Source: Actinomadura chibensis NBRC 106107 (lineage in GTDB: Bacteria; Actinomycetota; Actinomycetes; Streptosporangiales; Streptosporangiaceae). From it: 64,000 bases of DNA. The translations under genes and the position numbers were made by a program. This document shows, one piece after another, positions 1 to 7,538 of the stretch (position 1 is its first letter; every line of letters starts with the position of its first letter). The notes beneath the pieces were generated by a model. The model was not told where the DNA came from and ran no database searches. It saw only the letters and a list, made by a program, of their open reading frames with translations. The DNA is taken from assembly GCF_001552135.1 (NCBI RefSeq), contig NZ_BCQP01000010.1, positions 186,001 to 250,000 on the forward strand, given 5' to 3'.

Positions 1-2497
1 CGGCGTCGATCTTCGCGCCGGGCGGCGGGACGCGGTAGTTCACGCCGGTGCCCGACAGCCCGACCGGCCGGTAGAAGGACAGCAGCGGGAACGTCTTCTG
101 GCCGAGCGTGTTGGTGAAGACCTTCCACGCGGCGTCCATCTTGTCCGGCGCGGGGGTTTCGCGGTTCCAGGCCCGCTCGGCGGCGCCGAGGAGCTTCGGG
201 AACGCCTGGTACTCGCGGATCCCGGGGGCCTTGCCGTTCTCCGCCCAGAGCTGCGCCTCCAGGCCGAGGATGTTCTTCCTGCCCTCGGGGGTGAGCTTCG
301 TCCAGGACGGGTTCGGCGTGATCGGGTTGCCCCAGCGGTCCTCGGTCGCGTTCGCGTAGACGTTGTACGGCTGGTAGGTGAAGGTGCTCTTCTCGTCGAC
401 GTAGGCGGCCCAGTAGTAGCCGGGCTCGTCCGGGTCCTTGTTGTAGGCGAGGTCCATGTAGAGGTTCGTCGCGTGGGCGAGGATCACCGGGGTGCCCTCG
501 TTGGCGAACCGGTACGCCCAGTCCTCGCGTCCCCAGCCCCAGACGTTCTGCCAGGGCAGCGGGGCGAAGCCCTTGAGCCGGAACTTGGTGGTCGGGTTGG
601 TGATGTCCTCCCACCCGGCCGTGCTGGCGGCGACGCCGTGCGCGATCTCGTTGTACCGCGCGAAGAAGAGCTCCTTGAGCTCCTCACCGGACTTGCCCGC
701 CGTCTCGGGGTTGGCCTTGCACGCCGGGGACCCGGACCACCAGTTCTCCTGCGGGCCCGGCGGCTCGTCGCCGCCGAGGTTCAGCCGGTTCAGCGGGACG
801 CCCGCCCGCTGGTACATCTTGCCCACCTCGGAGACGACCAGGGACAGGAACTTGTAGGTGCTGTCCAGGCAGGGGTTCGCGAGGTTGTCGTTGTAGTACT
901 GGACGCTGACGTGCTTGCTCGTGTCCGCCGGGTCGAGCAGCCGGTAGGTCGAGTCGTGCGTCCGCTGGTACCGGCGCTCCATCGACTGGACGGCCGCCCG
1001 CGCGTGCGCGGGGAAGTTCAGCTCGGGGACGACGTCGATGTGCCGCTCGGCGGCGTACCGCAGGATCTCCTCGAAGTCCTTGACGGTGTAGTAGCCGCCG
1101 CCCTTGCCGACGAAGTTCAGCGTGTCCTGCTCGAAGCCCTGGTAGGCGGGGGCGCGCCCGAGGTTGGCCTCGGTCTCGTTCTTCGCCTTGCCGGAGACGC
1201 CGTCGCCGCCGCCGAGGTCGTTCACCGACCCCATGCCCTGGTGCAGCGCGCCGGTCTCCTTGAGGTCGAACGCGCGTTGCGACCCGAAGTCGGTCAGTTC
1301 GGGCAGCCCGGGGATCTGGAGGCGCCAGCCCTCGTCGTTGGTCAGCCCGAGGTGCAGCCTGTTGAGCTTGGTGAAGCTCATCAGGTCGAGGAACTTGAGG
1401 ATGGTCTGCTTGGTCTCGAAGTGCCGCCCGGTGTCGATCTGCAGGCCGCGGTAGCCGAACAGCGGGGCGTCGGCGATCTCGGCGAGCGGCACGTCCACGG
1501 TGGCCTTGCGGTGCCTGCCCGCGGCCGCCTTGTAGCTCGCGGCCGGGATGAGCTGCCGCAGCGTCTGGACGCCGTACAGCACGCCGGCGTTGTCGGTCCC
1601 GACGATCCGGACGCCGTCCTTCGTGGTGGTCAGCGTGTAGCCCTCGGCGTCGGGTTTGCCGTCGCGGTCGACGTCCAGCTTCGGGTCGACGGCGAGGGTG
1701 ATCGGGGCGCCCTTGTCGCTCGCGACGTCGGTGAGGGCGGAGCGCAGGTAGCCCGCCTCGCCGTCCAGCGAGTCGGGGGCGGAGACGGGGGAGCGCCCGC
1801 CGATCGCGACGGCGCCGCCGGTGGCGCGGGCCGACAGCGGCTGCGGGACGATGCTCTGCCGCAGCGTGAGGTCGAGCTTCGGGGAGGTGTTCGCGGCGAA
1901 CCGGGTGCCCGCCGTCTCGACCGGCCGCTTGTCGCCGGACCAGGCGGTCGTCTGCTTCGGGTCGGCGGGGTCGAGCAGCGTCTTGGCGGGGACCCAGGAC
2001 GGCTTCCCGTCGCCGTAGGCGATCGTCCATCCGGCGGGGGCGTCGGACTTGTGGATCGCCCACACCTCGAACGTGATGGCGATGTCGCGGTGCTCGCCGG
2101 GCCCGATCGGCTTGAACCCGGCGGCGGGCCTGAGGGTGTAGAAGTCGCCGCTCTGCGCGGCGTCCGCCCGGGCCACGGACAGGCCCTGGTCGGCGAGCTG
2201 CTTGCGGGCCGTGTCGCCCGCCGTGCCCCCGAGCACCGCGCCCGGCTGCCGGACGGCGTTGAAGTACATCGCCCATCCGGCCGCGTCGAGGGCGCAGCGT
2301 TTGTCGTTGTTGTCGATGGTCAGCCGCGCGAGGTGGTACTGCGCGTCGGCGACGGTGTGGTCGACGGGTTGGTAGGTGACCTTGAGATCGCGCGCGTCGG
2401 GATTGCAGGCCGCCGACGCCGGACCGGGCTGGACGACCACCGCGAGGGCGGCCGTGAGCGCGGCGGCCGCGAGCGCGGCCGTGTGTCTTCTCGGCAT
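1..2497 (-). CDS. Secreted family 20 beta-N-acetylhexosaminidase (chitobiase-like), 3' end cut by window edge
   Basis: Glycoside hydrolase that would remove terminal N-acetylhexosamine from chito-oligosaccharides or glycans outside the cell. 832 codons are visible and the frame runs off the left edge. Residues 1-30 are a signal peptide (MPRRHTAALAAAAL, ending GPASAA). A chitobiase-type N-terminal domain follows (about 31-190, starting CNPDARDLKV), then a GH20b-like domain, then the TIM barrel with the catalytic Asp577-Glu578 pair in LGGDEPPG. The last visible residues (NYRVPPPGA) match the chitobiase C-terminal region, so only a short tail is missing. The ATG at 2497 is forced, because an in-frame stop lies at 2515-2513. 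No Shine-Dalgarno sequence precedes it, so the mRNA may be leaderless. Family call is firm; the substrate is inferred. Confidence 0.93.
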   Translation of the reverse strand, partial: MPRRHTAALAAAALTAALAVVVQPGPASAACNPDARDLKVTYQPVDHTVADAQYHLARLTIDNNDKRCALDAAGWAMYFNAVRQPGAVLGGTAGDTARKQLADQGLSVARADAAQSGDFYTLRPAAGFKPIGPGEHRDIAITFEVWAIHKSDAPAGWTIAYGDGKPSWVPAKTLLDPADPKQTTAWSGDKRPVETAGTRFAANTSPKLDLTLRQSIVPQPLSARATGGAVAIGGRSPVSAPDSLDGEAGYLRSALTDVASDKGAPITLAVDPKLDVDRDGKPDAEGYTLTTTKDGVRIVGTDNAGVLYGVQTLRQLIPAASYKAAAGRHRKATVDVPLAEIADAPLFGYRGLQIDTGRHFETKQTILKFLDLMSFTKLNRLHLGLTNDEGWRLQIPGLPELTDFGSQRAFDLKETGALHQGMGSVNDLGGGDGVSGKAKNETEANLGRAPAYQGFEQDTLNFVGKGGGYYTVKDFEEILRYAAERHIDVVPELNFPAHARAAVQSMERRYQRTHDSTYRLLDPADTSKHVSVQYYNDNLANPCLDSTYKFLSLVVSEVGKMYQRAGVPLNRLNLGGDEPPGPQENWWSGSPACKANPETAGKSGEELKELFFARYNEIAHGVAASTAGWEDITNPTTKFRLKGFAPLPWQNVWGWGREDWAYRFANEGTPVILAHATNLYMDLAYNKDPDEPGYYWAAYVDEKSTFTYQPYNVYANATEDRWGNPITPNPSWTKLTPEGRKNILGLEAQLWAENGKAPGIREYQAFPKLLGAAERAWNRETPAPDKMDAAWKVFTNTLGQKTFPLLSFYRPVGLSGTGVNYRVPPPGAKIDA

Positions 2498-2500
2498 AAA

Positions 2501-2515
2501 TAGGAAAGTAACCTA
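2501..2515. promoter_or_regulatory. Inverted repeat upstream of the hexosaminidase, candidate operator
   Basis: TAGG-N7-CCTA (TAGGAAAGTAACCTA) lies 4-18 bases upstream of the hexosaminidase start. It overlaps where a leaderless promoter -10 would sit. A sugar-responsive repressor site is a reasonable guess; it is not the DasR consensus. The rest of the 185-bp gap holds only a CGTGATCACG palindrome at 2524-2533. Confidence 0.4.
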
Positions 2516-2682
2516 ATAGTTTCGCGTGATCACGACCCCTGATCCGGCCATTCGCGTCGCCGCAGGCAGCGCCGTCCGGCCGTGTCCGGTCAGCCGGGGG
2601 ATCTTGACGGGGCCCGCCGTGTGCGGAGCCCGGCGCGCCGCGTCACAGCGGGTCAGCGCCGCGGCGCGGCGGCCGCGCGGGG

Positions 2683-3240
2683 TCAGGCCGTCCGGTCGGC
2701 GGCGGTCCGCGGCTCGTGCCGCACGTCGGACGGCGGGTCCAGTTCGCGCGTCCAGGCGGCGAACTCGACCAGGATGCCGTCCGGGTCCTTGAAGTAGATC
2801 GAGCGGACGAACACCCCGTCGTGGTTCTCGGGGGCGACGCCGAACTCGCTGTCGTCGTGGTTCAGGATCACGCCGACGTCCACGCCCTTCGCGACGAGCC
2901 GGTCGCGGTACTCCTCGATCCGCTCCGGCGGGACGTCGAAGGCGACGTGGTTCATCGACCCGACGGCCGACAGCAGCTCGCCCCGGTCCGGCAGGTCCTT
3001 CGGGGCGGACACGCCGGGGACGCCCTCCGGCGCGTCCGGGAACCAGAAGAACGCGAGCGCGTCGCCGCCGCCGCAGTCGAAGAAGAAGTGCTGCCCCCAG
3101 CCCATCGGCAGCTCGATGGTCTTGATCAGCGGCATGCCGAGCACGCCCTGGTAGAAGTCGACGGTCCGCCGCATGTCGGCGCACACGAGCGCGAGGTGGT
3201 TGACTCCGCGCAGCTCGAACTCGGTGTTCTTCCTGGTCAC
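2683..3240 (-). CDS. VOC family (glyoxalase/extradiol dioxygenase-like) protein
   Basis: 185-residue vicinal oxygen chelate protein with two beta-alpha-beta-beta-beta modules: VNHLALVCADMRRTVDFYQ in the first and MNHVAFDVPPERIEEYRDR in the second. The His of VNHLAL, the His of MNHVAF and the Glu of DGILVEFAAW are the expected metal ligands. Such proteins act as glyoxalases, dioxygenases or antibiotic-binding proteins, and the sequence does not say which. The GTG at 3240 is chosen because AAGGGAG lies 9 bases upstream; an in-frame ATG at 3285 lacks a ribosome site. It is divergent from the trp leader, with 60 bp between the starts, so the two promoters must overlap. Confidence 0.85.
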   Translation of the reverse strand: MTRKNTEFELRGVNHLALVCADMRRTVDFYQGVLGMPLIKTIELPMGWGQHFFFDCGGGDALAFFWFPDAPEGVPGVSAPKDLPDRGELLSAVGSMNHVAFDVPPERIEEYRDRLVAKGVDVGVILNHDDSEFGVAPENHDGVFVRSIYFKDPDGILVEFAAWTRELDPPSDVRHEPRTAADRTA

Positions 3241-3260
3241 GGAGCCGATCTCCCTTGTGT

Positions 3261-3272
3261 AAGCGAATGCTT
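3261..3272. promoter_or_regulatory. AAGC-N4-GCTT inverted repeat between VOC gene and trp leader
   Basis: AAGCGAATGCTT has arms AAGC and GCTT. It resembles short TetR-family operators and lies between two divergent genes, 21 bp upstream of the VOC start and 29 bp upstream of the trp leader. Which gene it controls is unknown. Confidence 0.4.
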
Positions 3273-3287
3273 GCGGCAGGGCCATGG

Positions 3288-3293
3288 TAACCT
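3288..3293 (+). promoter_or_regulatory. Candidate -10 box of a leaderless trpL transcript
   Basis: TAACCT ends 7 bases before the leader ATG at 3301, the spacing expected if transcription begins at the A of the start codon. No ribosome-binding site precedes this ATG. No good -35 is visible. Confidence 0.45.
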
Positions 3294-3300
3294 TCGGCGC

Positions 3301-3339
3301 ATGAGAACCCCAGCTTCCCAACGGTGGTGGCGCCGCTAG
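3301..3339 (+). CDS. trpL: trp operon leader peptide with tandem Trp codons
   Basis: Twelve-residue peptide MRTPASQRWWRR with adjacent Trp codons at 3325-3330 and TAG at 3337-3339. It lies 100 bp upstream of trpE(G). Ribosomes stalling at the two TGG codons under tryptophan shortage would change folding of the downstream RNA, as described for the Streptomyces venezuelae trpE(G) leader. The surrounding inverted repeats (next entry) support a working attenuator. The codons for residues 2-4 are themselves part of the structure. It appears to be translated without a Shine-Dalgarno sequence. Confidence 0.85.
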   Translation: MRTPASQRWWRR

Positions 3340-3397
3340 GCGGCGCCGGTTCTCACGCGATCATCAGGCGACCGCCCTCACCGGCGGTCGTCTTCCC
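3303..3397 (+). promoter_or_regulatory. Tryptophan attenuator (pause hairpin, antiterminator, terminator)
   Basis: Three pairings are visible. Outer: GAGAACC (3303-3309) with GGTTCTC (3348-3354). Inner: GGCGCCGC (3329-3336) with GCGGCGCC (3340-3347), an 8-bp stem whose loop is the leader stop codon. Terminator: CGACCGCC (3369-3376) with GGCGGTCG (3383-3390), followed by TCTT. GGCGG (3339-3343) can instead pair with CCGCC (3372-3376) and break the terminator. A ribosome stalled on the Trp codons would cover the inner left arm and favour that alternative, allowing read-through into trpE(G). Confidence 0.75.
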
Positions 3398-3439
3398 ATG
3401 TTCCCGCCTGGTGGGGGCCCGACACGAGGGGCCACCGCG

Positions 3440-5611
3440 GTGGAGACCGTCTCACAGCAGCCGCAGACCAGGCAGTTCGCCACGGCCGGGGGCGTACGGG
3501 TGACCCGTACCGCCGCGCCGGTCGACTCCGAGCGCAAGTCGGACGTCCTCAACGCCCTCGTCGCCGCCGTGGCGGAGCGGCGCGGCGGCGTGCTCAGCTC
3601 GGGCATGGAGTACCCGGGCCGCTACAGCCGCTGGCACATGGCCTACGTCGACCCGTGCCTGGAGTTCGTCGCGCGGGGCCGGGCCGTCGCCGTCCGCGCG
3701 CTCAACGGGCGGGGGCGGATCGTCCTGCCCGCCGTCGCCGGGGTGCTGCGCGGGGTCGGCGACGTCCGCGCGGACGAGCCGGACGCGTTCGAGGTGTTCG
3801 TCCCGCCGGGGGAGGGCTTCTTCGCCGAGGAGGAGCGCAGCCGCCAGCCGACCGTCTTCACCGCGCTGCGCGCGGTGACCGACCTGTTCGCCTGCGACGA
3901 CCCGCACCTCGGGCTGTACGGGGCGTTCGGGTACGACCTGTCGCTCCAGTTCGAGCCGCTGCGGACGAGCCTGGAGCGCCCCGCCGACCAGCGCGACCTC
4001 GTCCTGCACCTGGCGGACGAGATGGTCGTCGTCGACCGCAAGCGCGAGACGTCGCACCGCATCTCCTACGACTTCGCGGTCGGCGGCGAGAGCACGGCCG
4101 GGCTGCCGCGCGGCACCGAGCCGACGCCCGTCGCGCGGACGGCGGAGCTTCCGCCGCAGCCCGTCCCCGGCGTGTACGCGCAGATGGTGCGGGACGCCAA
4201 GGAGAAGTTCGTCAGGGGCGACCTGTTCGAGGTGACGCCCGGGCACGCCATGTACGGGCGGTGCGACTCGCCCGCCGCGTTCTTCGAGCGGCTGCGCGAG
4301 ACGAACCCCGCCCCCTACGAGTTCATGTTCAACCTGGGCGACGGCGAGTACCTGGTCGGGGCGTCGCCGGAGATGTTCGTCCGGGTCACCGGGGACCGGG
4401 TGGAGACCTGCCCGATCGCCGGGACGATCAAGCGCGGCGGGGACGCGCTGGAGGACGCCGAGCAGATCCGCGCGATCCTGTCGTCCGCCAAGGACGAGTC
4501 CGAGCTGACGATGTGCACCGACGTCGACCGCAACGACAAGTCGCGGATCTGCGTGCCGGGCAGCGTCCGGGTCCTCGGGCGGCGGCAGATCGAGATCTAC
4601 TCCCGGCTGATCCACACCGTCGACCACATCGAGGGGCGGCTGCGCCCCGGGTTCGACGCGCTCGACGCGTTCCTCACGCACATGTGGGCCGTGACCGTCA
4701 CCGGCGCGCCGAAGGCGTGGGCGATGCAGTTCATCGAGGACCACGAGGAGTCGCCCCGCCGCTGGTACGGCGGCGCGGTCGGGTTCGTCGGGTTCGACGG
4801 GTCGATGAACACCGGGCTGACGCTGCGGACCGCGCAGATCCGCGACGGCGTCGCGACCGTCCGGGCCGGGGCGACGCTGCTCTACGACTCCGACCCCGAC
4901 GAGGAGGAGCGCGAGACGCACCTCAAGGCCAGCGCGCTGCTCGGCGCGCTCGCCGAGTCGCAGCGCGCGGCCGGCGACCCGGCGGGCGCCGCCGACCCGG
5001 GCGAGGAGCCGGGGGAGGGACGGGCGGGCGACGGCATGAAGGTGCTGCTCGTCGACCACGAGGACTCGTTCGTCAACACCCTCGCCGACTACTTCCGCCA
5101 GCAGGGCGCCGACGTGGTCACCCTCCGGCACGGCTTCCCGCCGGAGATGCTGGACGAGCACGCGCCCGACCTGGTCGTGCTCTCGCCGGGCCCGGGCCGT
5201 CCCGTCGATTTCGGCACCCGCGCCCTGCTCGATGCGCTGGACACCCGTCCCGCCGCCGTGTTCGGCGTCTGCCTCGGCCTCCAGGCGATGGTCGAGCACG
5301 CGGGCGGCGAGCTGGCGCTGCTGCCCGAGCCGTCGCACGGCAAGCCGGGCCGGGTGAAGGTCAGCGGCGGAGCGCTGTTCGAGGGCCTGCCGGACGAGTT
5401 CACCGCCGCCCGCTACCACTCGCTGCACGCCACCCCGGACCGGGTCGCCGGGTACCAGGTGACGGCGCTGACCGGCGACGTCGTGATGGCGATCGAGGAC
5501 CCGGCGCGGCGGCGCTGGGCGGTGCAGTTCCACCCGGAGTCGATCCTCACCGCGGCGGGCGGGGCGGGGCACCGGATCGTCGCCAACGTCCTCAGGCTGA
5601 GCCGGTCCTAG
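3440..5611 (+). CDS. trpE(G): Fused anthranilate synthase, TrpE and TrpG domains
   Basis: First committed enzyme of tryptophan synthesis, making anthranilate from chorismate and glutamine. 723 residues. The chorismate-binding TrpE domain fills about residues 40-510 (TCPIAGTIKRGGDALEDAEQ, ELTMCTDVDRNDKSRIC, TVTGAPKAWAMQFIE). After an acidic Gly/Ala/Pro linker, the class I glutamine amidotransferase starts near residue 533 (MKVLLVDHEDSFVNT), with nucleophile Cys611 in FGVCLGLQ and the His-Glu of QFHPES. The GTG at 3440 is chosen for GAGGGG 8 bases upstream; an ATG at 3398 would sit against the attenuator terminator. No other trp gene is adjacent. The attenuator points to a tryptophan role; the family also includes phenazine-type enzymes (PhzE), judged less likely here. 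Confidence 0.95.
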   Translation: METVSQQPQTRQFATAGGVRVTRTAAPVDSERKSDVLNALVAAVAERRGGVLSSGMEYPGRYSRWHMAYVDPCLEFVARGRAVAVRALNGRGRIVLPAVAGVLRGVGDVRADEPDAFEVFVPPGEGFFAEEERSRQPTVFTALRAVTDLFACDDPHLGLYGAFGYDLSLQFEPLRTSLERPADQRDLVLHLADEMVVVDRKRETSHRISYDFAVGGESTAGLPRGTEPTPVARTAELPPQPVPGVYAQMVRDAKEKFVRGDLFEVTPGHAMYGRCDSPAAFFERLRETNPAPYEFMFNLGDGEYLVGASPEMFVRVTGDRVETCPIAGTIKRGGDALEDAEQIRAILSSAKDESELTMCTDVDRNDKSRICVPGSVRVLGRRQIEIYSRLIHTVDHIEGRLRPGFDALDAFLTHMWAVTVTGAPKAWAMQFIEDHEESPRRWYGGAVGFVGFDGSMNTGLTLRTAQIRDGVATVRAGATLLYDSDPDEEERETHLKASALLGALAESQRAAGDPAGAADPGEEPGEGRAGDGMKVLLVDHEDSFVNTLADYFRQQGADVVTLRHGFPPEMLDEHAPDLVVLSPGPGRPVDFGTRALLDALDTRPAAVFGVCLGLQAMVEHAGGELALLPEPSHGKPGRVKVSGGALFEGLPDEFTAARYHSLHATPDRVAGYQVTALTGDVVMAIEDPARRRWAVQFHPESILTAAGGAGHRIVANVLRLSRS

Positions 5612-5727
5612 TCCCCGAGCATGAGGGCGGCGCGGCCGAAATGGTCCTCTGGGTCCTTTCGCGACCCACCCTGGCGAGAGAGACTGAGACCGGCCACCCG
5701 CGCCGCCCTTCCGCGACGTCGGTGATC

Positions 5728-5796
5728 GCCGTTATCCCGGCGGAGAGGGGAGTCCCTCCCCTCTCCGCACATAACGGCCATTTCGGTCATCCGAAA
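5728..5796. other. Compound hairpin between trpE(G) and the GPGG gene
   Basis: A core stem of 13 bp with a 3-base loop (GCGGAGAGGGGAG at 5740-5752 with CTCCCCTCTCCGC at 5756-5768) is flanked by a second pairing, GCCGTTAT (5728-5735) with ATAACGGC (5771-5778). A third hairpin, TTTCGG-TCAT-CCGAAA, follows at 5781-5796. There is no T-run. It could end trpE(G) transcription 117 bases after the stop, or be a structured 5' leader of the GPGG gene, whose start lies 47 bases further on. Confidence 0.6.
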
Positions 5797-5842
5797 CATG
5801 GGGCCAGTTTTCGGGACGAGCCCCTCGGGGATCCCGCACGCC

Positions 5843-5989
5843 ATGATGACAATCCTCTGGCTCATCGCAGTGATCATGGTGATCGCCGGTATCTATGTGA
5901 TCCTGGCCCGCCGGGAGCTGATCTTCGGCATCATCCTCATCGTCGTCGGGCTGCTCGTCGGCCCGGGCGGCGTGAGCATCTTCACCTGA
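5843..5989 (+). CDS. GPGG-motif small membrane protein
   Basis: 48-residue protein with two hydrophobic helices (MMTILWLIAVIMVIAGIYVI and IIFGIILIVVGL-like segment ELIFGIILIVVGLLV) joined by a short basic turn ARR, ending in the GPGGVSIFT signature of a small actinobacterial membrane protein group. Function unknown. The start is placed at the ATG pair 5843/5846, with GGGGA about 10 bases upstream, because the upstream in-frame extension is not hydrophobic and overlaps the end of the hairpin region. It is monocistronic, behind the compound hairpin at 5728-5796. Confidence 0.8.
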   Translation: MMTILWLIAVIMVIAGIYVILARRELIFGIILIVVGLLVGPGGVSIFT

Positions 5990-6053
5990 CCGGGCCCTTC
6001 CGGGGACGGAACGCTGACGCGGGCTGTCAGGTTTCGCTGCCAGCATCGTCCCC

Positions 6054-7001
6054 ATGAGCAGTGCCGACACAGACGACAATGACAACAAGAACGCTCTGAC
6101 GGGGAAGATCGCGCTGGTCGCGGGCGGGACGCGCGGCGCGGGCCGCGGCATCGCCGTGGCGCTCGGCGCCGCGGGCGCGACCGTGTACGTGACCGGGCGG
6201 TCCACCCGTTCGGGCCGGTCCGAGATGGACCGGCCCGAGACCATCGAGGAGACCGCCGAGCTGGTGACGGCCGCGGGCGGCGAGGGGATCGCCGTCCAGG
6301 TCGACCACCTCGACCCGGCGCAGGTGTCCGCCCTGGTCGCCCGCGTCGATGACGAGCGGGGGCGCCTGGACGTCCTGGTCAACGACGTGTGGGGCTCCGA
6401 CCGCTACTTCGAGTTCGGCAAGCGGCTGTGGGAGCAGTCGCTCGACGACGGGCTGCGGATGCTGCGGCTCGGCATCGAGACCCACGCGATCACGAGCCAC
6501 CGCGCGCTGCCGCTGCTGATCCGCGAGCCCGGCGGGCTCGTCGTCGAGATGACCGACGGGACCGCCGAGTACAACGCGACCTACCGCAAGGACGTCGGGT
6601 ACTTCTACGACCTCGTCAAGACCGCCGTGATCCGCATGGCGCTCGCGCAGTCCGAGGAGATCGGGCCGCTCGGCGCGACGGCCGTCGCGCTCACGCCCGG
6701 CTGGCTGCGCTCGGAGGCGATGCTCGACAACTTCGGCGTCACGGAGGAGAACTGGCGGGACGCGACGAAGACCGTCCCGCACTTCGCGATCTCCGAGTCG
6801 CCCGCGTTCGTCGGGCGCGCGGTCGCCGCCCTCGCCGCCGACCCGGACCGGGCCCGCTGGAACGGGGCGTCCCTGTCCAGCGGCGGGCTCGCCAAGGAGT
6901 ACGGGTTCACCGACGCCGACGGCAGCCGTCCGGACGCGTGGCGCTACATCGTGGAGGTCGAGGCGGCGGGGCGTCCCGCCGACACCACCGGCTACCGCTG
7001 A
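6054..7001 (+). CDS. SDR family oxidoreductase
   Basis: 315-residue short-chain dehydrogenase/reductase. The NAD(P)-binding GGTRGAGRG lies near residue 25 and the catalytic YDLVK near residue 185, with the usual NNAG replaced by NDVWG. The C-terminal part after residue 240 is longer than in a minimal SDR, and the overall pattern resembles the DHRS1-like group. Substrate unknown. The first 17 residues are Asp/Asn-rich and probably disordered. The ATG at 6054 has no clear ribosome site. It stands alone between the GPGG gene and the ChaB-like gene. Confidence 0.88.
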   Translation: MSSADTDDNDNKNALTGKIALVAGGTRGAGRGIAVALGAAGATVYVTGRSTRSGRSEMDRPETIEETAELVTAAGGEGIAVQVDHLDPAQVSALVARVDDERGRLDVLVNDVWGSDRYFEFGKRLWEQSLDDGLRMLRLGIETHAITSHRALPLLIREPGGLVVEMTDGTAEYNATYRKDVGYFYDLVKTAVIRMALAQSEEIGPLGATAVALTPGWLRSEAMLDNFGVTEENWRDATKTVPHFAISESPAFVGRAVAALAADPDRARWNGASLSSGGLAKEYGFTDADGSRPDAWRYIVEVEAAGRPADTTGYR

Positions 7002-7095
7002 CGCCCTTGCGCGACTGAGGCCCGCGCATCGCGGTGCGCCTGTTTGATCCAATTCTCGCCGGTTATCGCAACTGGAGACGTGGAAAGGAGGAGCC

Positions 7096-7497
7096 ATGCC
7101 GATGATCAAGCGCGGCAAGCCGGTGAAGGACGAGCTCCCCGGCACGCTGCAGCGCTCTCCGAAGGAGGCGCAGGAGACGTTCGCCAAGGCCCACGACTCC
7201 GCCGTCGAGACCTACGGCGAGGGGCAGCGGGCGCACCGCACCGCCTACTCGGCGCTCAAGCACAAGTTCGAGAAGCGCGGCGACCACTGGGAGCCGAAGG
7301 GGCGCAAGGGGCCGTCCGACCCGCGGGCGAAGAACCCGCAGGCGCGCCGGGGCCGCGGCAAGAGCTACGGCGGCGTGGACGTCGAGGGCAGCAGCAAGAA
7401 GGAGCTGTACGAGCGCGCCGCCGACCTCGACGTCCAGGGCCGCTCGAAGATGACCAAGGAGCAGCTCGCCTCCGCCATCGCGCGCAAGCAGGGCTAG
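7096..7497 (+). CDS. ChaB-like protein with Rho-N/SAP-type C-terminal helix pair
   Basis: 133 residues, very basic. Residues 10-60 match the ChaB fold (DELPGTLQRSPKEAQETFAK). The middle is Arg/Lys/Gly-rich linker, and residues 92-130 form a Rho N-terminal/SAP-like element (SSKKELYERAADLDVQG, MTKEQLASAI) that usually binds nucleic acid. A very strong ribosome site (GGAAAGGAGGAGCC) directly precedes the ATG at 7096. Small, charged and likely well translated, it could be a nucleoid or RNA-associated protein; that is inference. The HhH-like gene follows 41 bp downstream, so they are probably cotranscribed. Confidence 0.8.
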   Translation: MPMIKRGKPVKDELPGTLQRSPKEAQETFAKAHDSAVETYGEGQRAHRTAYSALKHKFEKRGDHWEPKGRKGPSDPRAKNPQARRGRGKSYGGVDVEGSSKKELYERAADLDVQGRSKMTKEQLASAIARKQG

Positions 7498-7538
7498 CGG
7501 AGCCGGCGGGACGAGGACGCGAGAGGAGGCGAACGGCC

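Noticed and set aside
473..2503. Long plus-strand open frame of 676 codons opposite the hexosaminidase gene
   Set aside because: Arg/Val/Gly-rich low-complexity product with no domain; arises from third-position GC on the opposite strand of a clear GH20 gene.
2498..2682. Possible DasR site before the hexosaminidase
   Set aside because: No sequence resembling ACTGGTCTAGACCACT is present; only the TAGG-N7-CCTA repeat.
3452..5572. 706-codon minus-strand frame opposite trpE(G)
   Set aside because: Antisense shadow of a well-supported fused enzyme; composition typical of mirrored high-GC codons.
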